Part shown: positions 60,480 through 64,000 of the stretch, one piece after another
How the letters are laid out: the number at the start of each line of letters is the position of its first letter
How positions within the stretch are numbered: the stretch's first letter is position 1
From: Undaria pinnatifida
Taxonomy: Eukaryota; Sar; Phaeophyceae; Laminariales; Alariaceae
Length of the DNA stretch: 64,000 nucleotides
Assembly: GCA_012845835.1 (NCBI GenBank)
Contig: JABAKD010000004.1
Location: 10,296,732-10,360,731, forward strand
Direction of reading: 5' to 3'
Translations under genes and position numbers: made by a program
Notes under the pieces: model-generated
Database searches by the model: none
The model's input: the letters and a program-made list of their open reading frames with translations, nothing else
What the model was told of the DNA's origin: nothing

Positions 60480-63400
60480 ATGATTATCGAGGCACTAGAA
60501 AATAAGGATTTTGTATGTACGGAAGGAAGTTTGGGGTTATTGCACGTTGACCAATGAGATCAACGCAGGTGGTTACTTGTTCTTGTCCTCGTATAGCAAA
60601 GGGAACCTTGTATCAGTCTGTCTGGTTGCTGACTAGCACGCGAAGCACGCAGAGGAGAGGGAAGCGTCGTCATCGAGACAGGTTCAAGGCGTGATGTAGA
60701 CTGGCTGATTTCTGCTGTAAGCGAGATTCGCTGCGACTGCTGCTGTGAGACTTCGTGTGACTGCTGTGGTGACTGCCGTTGTGATAATTCGCTGCGACTA
60801 CTGCTGTGGCGAGCGCTGCGGGCTGTCTCTTCGACGATGGTGATTCGCCGGGTGCCGCGGCGCCTGCCGCCGCCAGCGCCGAGGCGGAGGGTACTCTGCG
60901 TGCCCGGGCCGCCGCAGCTCTCGTGGGCTCGGGGTCCTCCTCTAGGGCGCCAGCGGTCGGTGCGGCTTTGCCTTCGGATGACTTGGCCACGTGGGCCCAA
61001 CAGGTTGAGGCCGAATTCGCGCCGGTCCACGCGCGCCTTGCGATAAAATTCCGAGATACCTGCAACCACTTCTTCCTCCCGCGAGGTAGCGGCTGCCTGT
61101 GCTAACCAGGTAGCTAATTTCAACATCATCCTTCGCCAGTTCGTGGAAAACAACTCTGGTCGGGTAGCCGCCTCCCGCGACGACGGCGACGCTCAGGAAC
61201 GGCAGCGACAGTAGGCACAACTTACAACCGAAATGGCTACATGGAACAAGGTGAACACAGCTAGGAAGCTGTGGATTATTCGAGGGCGTATCCCCCCGAA
61301 CCTCGGGGACTCTCCCGCTGACCTGCAGTCGTTCGTGGGGGAGGCCATCCACGTGATAGCCAACGTCGCATCCCAGCGTCGGACCTTCAGCTCCTTTGAC
61401 GATAGGGCTTATGGGCCCCGCGTGGACGGGTCAATTGAGCACTCACTCATGGTCGGCGACCGTCTCGACCTCTTGAGATTGGCCGTCGTTGCGATTCTTT
61501 CTGTGGGTCTCTCGCCCGGGGTCACCGACGACCTTCCGTGTCTGGCGCGGGTCAACGCCCTTGGCGACGCGTTCACGGTGGCGGTCATGGGCCTGCGTGC
61601 ACACACCTTCAGCAACTACAGTATGCTGTCCGTTCCAGAAGCGCATGCCGTGCTGTGTGATATTTTTAACCGCGACATCGCTTTGTGGGGGAGCGAGCTT
61701 ATGCTTGCTGCGCAGCGGTCGCCCCCTTCTGTTGTCCTTCCCCCGGCTGGTACGGTGTTCGACCCCCCACCCATGCCCGAGTTCTTACGCACTCTCGAAT
61801 TTTGCGGCGGCGGGGGGAAGGTGCTCCGGCTCGTCTTAAGCAGCATCGGTTCCGGCGTGGACAGGCCCTCCAAGCGGAAAGCCACCGCTCCCCCCGCTGG
61901 GTCGCCCGGGTCCAAGGGAAAGGCCAATTCAAATCTCCCCCAGGCCTGCCGGATGTTCGCGCGCACCGGTATATGCAACTGGTCTCCGTGTAAGTTCCTG
62001 CACGAGGGCCCCGCGGCCTCGGCATCCTCGCCACCTCCACCCGCTCGCAAGAATGAAGGCGGTGGAAGCGTGGCGGCGGGCGGAGGGTTGCGGGCGTTGT
62101 CGCTGCGTGCGGTCCTCCACGCGGGGGGCAACAGGGGGGCGACGAGGCTAGAGGCGCTGGTTCTGGTGCTGGATGAAGACACGGGCCCTGCCGCCAGGTG
62201 GGGCCACCCTTTGCGGACGCAGCTGCGGCGCCGGCGGTGGGTGTAGCGGCTGCGTCGACAATTGAGAGTGGTGGCCGCGTGTTGGGTCCATCCTTGGGGG
62301 GGGCGGCAGCGGCGTTGGTGGTCGGTGGGGCGGTTGCGTCGACGGTCAAGGCTGGCGGAGCGCCGAAAGTGCCGGCAGTGCGCGAAGTCACAAGAAGGTT
62401 GCGGGGGCTTGCGTTGGGGGCGCTGGCGAGCGAAGGCGGCGTTGGGCGCGAGCGTGTATCCGTTGCTCCGGGATCCGTCGTTTTCGGGAATAGAGGTAAC
62501 CATGGGGGGCGCATGCGTGAGTGTCCGTTAGTCTCGGCGCACATCGTAGGAACTGGCATATCGGTCGCGCGTAGAGACACAGTTAGCCCTAGCGAGCGTG
62601 TGCGACGTTCAGATTTTGACTCGGAGTGCGGACACGGCTCGACAGACGGCAAGCGCGCGCACGCCGAGTTGGATTCGGTGGTTGAGGCGTAGCGCGCCGC
62701 GCAGGATAGCGTAGCGCGGTCGGTGTCGTCAACAGGTTCCGCGAATCTCGATGTGGCTGCCAGCACGGGGTCGTCTCTTTTTCGTGTCTGTGCCGGCAGT
62801 GTTAAATTATTTACGTCTGCTATCGGATCCGCTCGCATTGCCCCACATATTCATCCTCACATCGTTCGTCATTGATTTGGTACCGTCAAGAACTTCCCTC
62901 GTGTTGACCAGTTGTTCCGCGTTTTGGCACCGGGCTCTCCGGTGTGTGTTGCGCGGGGGGGTAATCTGATTGCTGAGCTTGTATACGGCAACCATCCGAG
63001 TGTCGCCCTCCATGCCGTTGCTGTTCACCAAAAGATATGTGCTGACATTGTGCACGGTCGGGCTTAGGTGTTAAAATTTAGTTCCGCGTTTGATATTCGG
63101 GGTTTACGTGTTTCGCCGTTGGCCGTCGTACTTGTGCCTAAGTTTCGCATCATTCACGATCTCACTCTTGCGCGCGCGGGCGGCCATCCCAGCGTTAACG
63201 ACGACACCTATTTTTCCTCCGCCCCCTCCTGCGAGCTCGGTCATGTGCTTCAGAATGTGTTGTTACGGGTGTTGCTTTTGCGGCAGATGCACTGTCCCAC
63301 AGCTAGAATCGTCATTTGCCGCATTGACATGAAAGACGCCGTTCGTCAAGTCTTAGTTGACCCGGTAGGGGCGCCGGTGTTTGGGTACACGATGGGTGGA

Positions 63401-64000
63401 TACGTAGATGTGGATCTTCGTTGCAATTCGGGTGGCGTAATAGCCCCGGGTTCTGGGGGCTGATGCCTTCTGCGCTGGAACATGCCCACACCCACTCTAC
63501 GTTTCAGGGTGCGGCCGTTTCCTCACGAGGGGCGGCTGCCGTCGAACACGTGCGTCTTGCCCCGCCGCGGGGGGGTTCGGTTAGATCCCTCACTCGCGAT
63601 TGTGGAACCGTTTTCAGCAGCGGCGGCTACGACGGGAGTCGTTTTTTCGTGCGGTACTACGTAGACGACGGCATTCTTGTCGAGGTTCAGTGGTGGCCGG
63701 ACGGTCGTCGCTGTGTGCGGGCTGTGCAGTCGTTGGCGTCGGACCGATTCCGCTTGTTGGGCGTACGTGGCGCGTCCGACCCTCCTCGTTTGTCCGCCAG
63801 CAAAACCACTAACTGGGACACGCGTCTTGAAGTGCTAGGTTGGTTAGTGGACACAGAGGCGCTTACGGTGATGTCGCCGCCACATAGGCGCCTCAAGCTG
63901 CGATTGCTTTTAGCAGAGTGGCCCCCGACTCGCACCTATGCTTCAGCGAAGCAGGTGTCGCAGCTGGCGGGGATTTTCTCATGCACGTCTCTTTTGCCGT
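60480..64000 (+). mobile_element. Ngaro/DIRS-type retrotransposon, element 2 (fossil, cut by window end)
   Basis: Plus-strand relative of element 1. It has a gag-like region (about 60,800-62,250) sharing the Arg-Gly-Arg-Ile-Pro-Pro-Asn block with element 1, and a CCCH finger (Cys-x8-Cys-x4-Cys-x3-His, near 61,947-62,005). A linker and reverse transcriptase follow (about 62,920 onward; Tyr-Val-Asp-Asp at 63,658-63,669). RNase H, recombinase and the B1-A2-B2 repeats would lie beyond 64,000. Its protein parts are clearly diverged from element 1, so they are different subfamilies or old copies. It looks broken in at least two places. The left edge is not defined, because its own A1 has no partner in the window. 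Confidence 0.75.

Noticed and set aside
61616-62838. 379- and 295-codon minus frames
   Set aside because: Antisense of element 2's gag-like region; the plus strand holds the conserved blocks and CCCH finger.

Overview
The window is nuclear DNA of an intron-rich, repeat-rich eukaryote. Short GC-rich exons with GT-AG (and one likely GC-AG) splice sites lie in long introns full of small transposons, tRNA-derived SINEs and poly-C/poly-G tracts. A brown alga or another stramenopile would fit, but this is inference and no single marker proves it.

From 229 to about 36,350 on the + strand I can trace one gene of at least 22 exons, probably starting left of the window. Successive exons join in matching codon phase at every junction as modelled, but for several exons I chose between candidate splice sites using phase. 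The product is a helical, TPR-like protein of about 1,080 residues. Two stretches resemble the TEX11/ZIP4/SPO22 family of meiotic crossover factors: a Pro-Ile-Asp-containing helix near 32.5 kb and an Asn-Leu-Gly...Ala-Glu helical pair near 36.2 kb. I identify it as that gene with moderate confidence.

The introns hold at least four small non-autonomous families, which I call R1, R2, R9 (terminal inverted repeats sharing a CTACGATAG/CTACGGTAG-like core) and a SINE with A and B boxes. Some are nested: SINE inside R1, SINE inside R2, and R1 inside R2. The introns also hold microsatellites, minisatellites and an interstitial telomere-like tract.

From 36.4 to 54.5 kb no host gene is certain. This part holds three diverged satellite arrays (37.0-38.0, 40.7-41.0, 42.5-43.5 kb), poly-G arrays and fold-back repeats (44.7-50.3 kb, with an inverted counterpart at 29.6-30.9 kb), another SINE, and three minus-strand coding candidates: a 194-residue frame at 41 kb, a coiled-coil exon at 50.5 kb and a gene remnant at 52.2-53.3 kb.

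From 54.6 kb to the end lie two related tyrosine-recombinase retrotransposons of the Ngaro/DIRS kind, arranged head to head. The left one (minus strand) has the split direct repeats of Ngaro elements (A1, coding part, B1, A2, B2) and parts for a gag-like protein with a CCCH zinc finger, reverse transcriptase, RNase H and tyrosine recombinase. The right one (plus strand) runs off the window. Both are treated as fossils.
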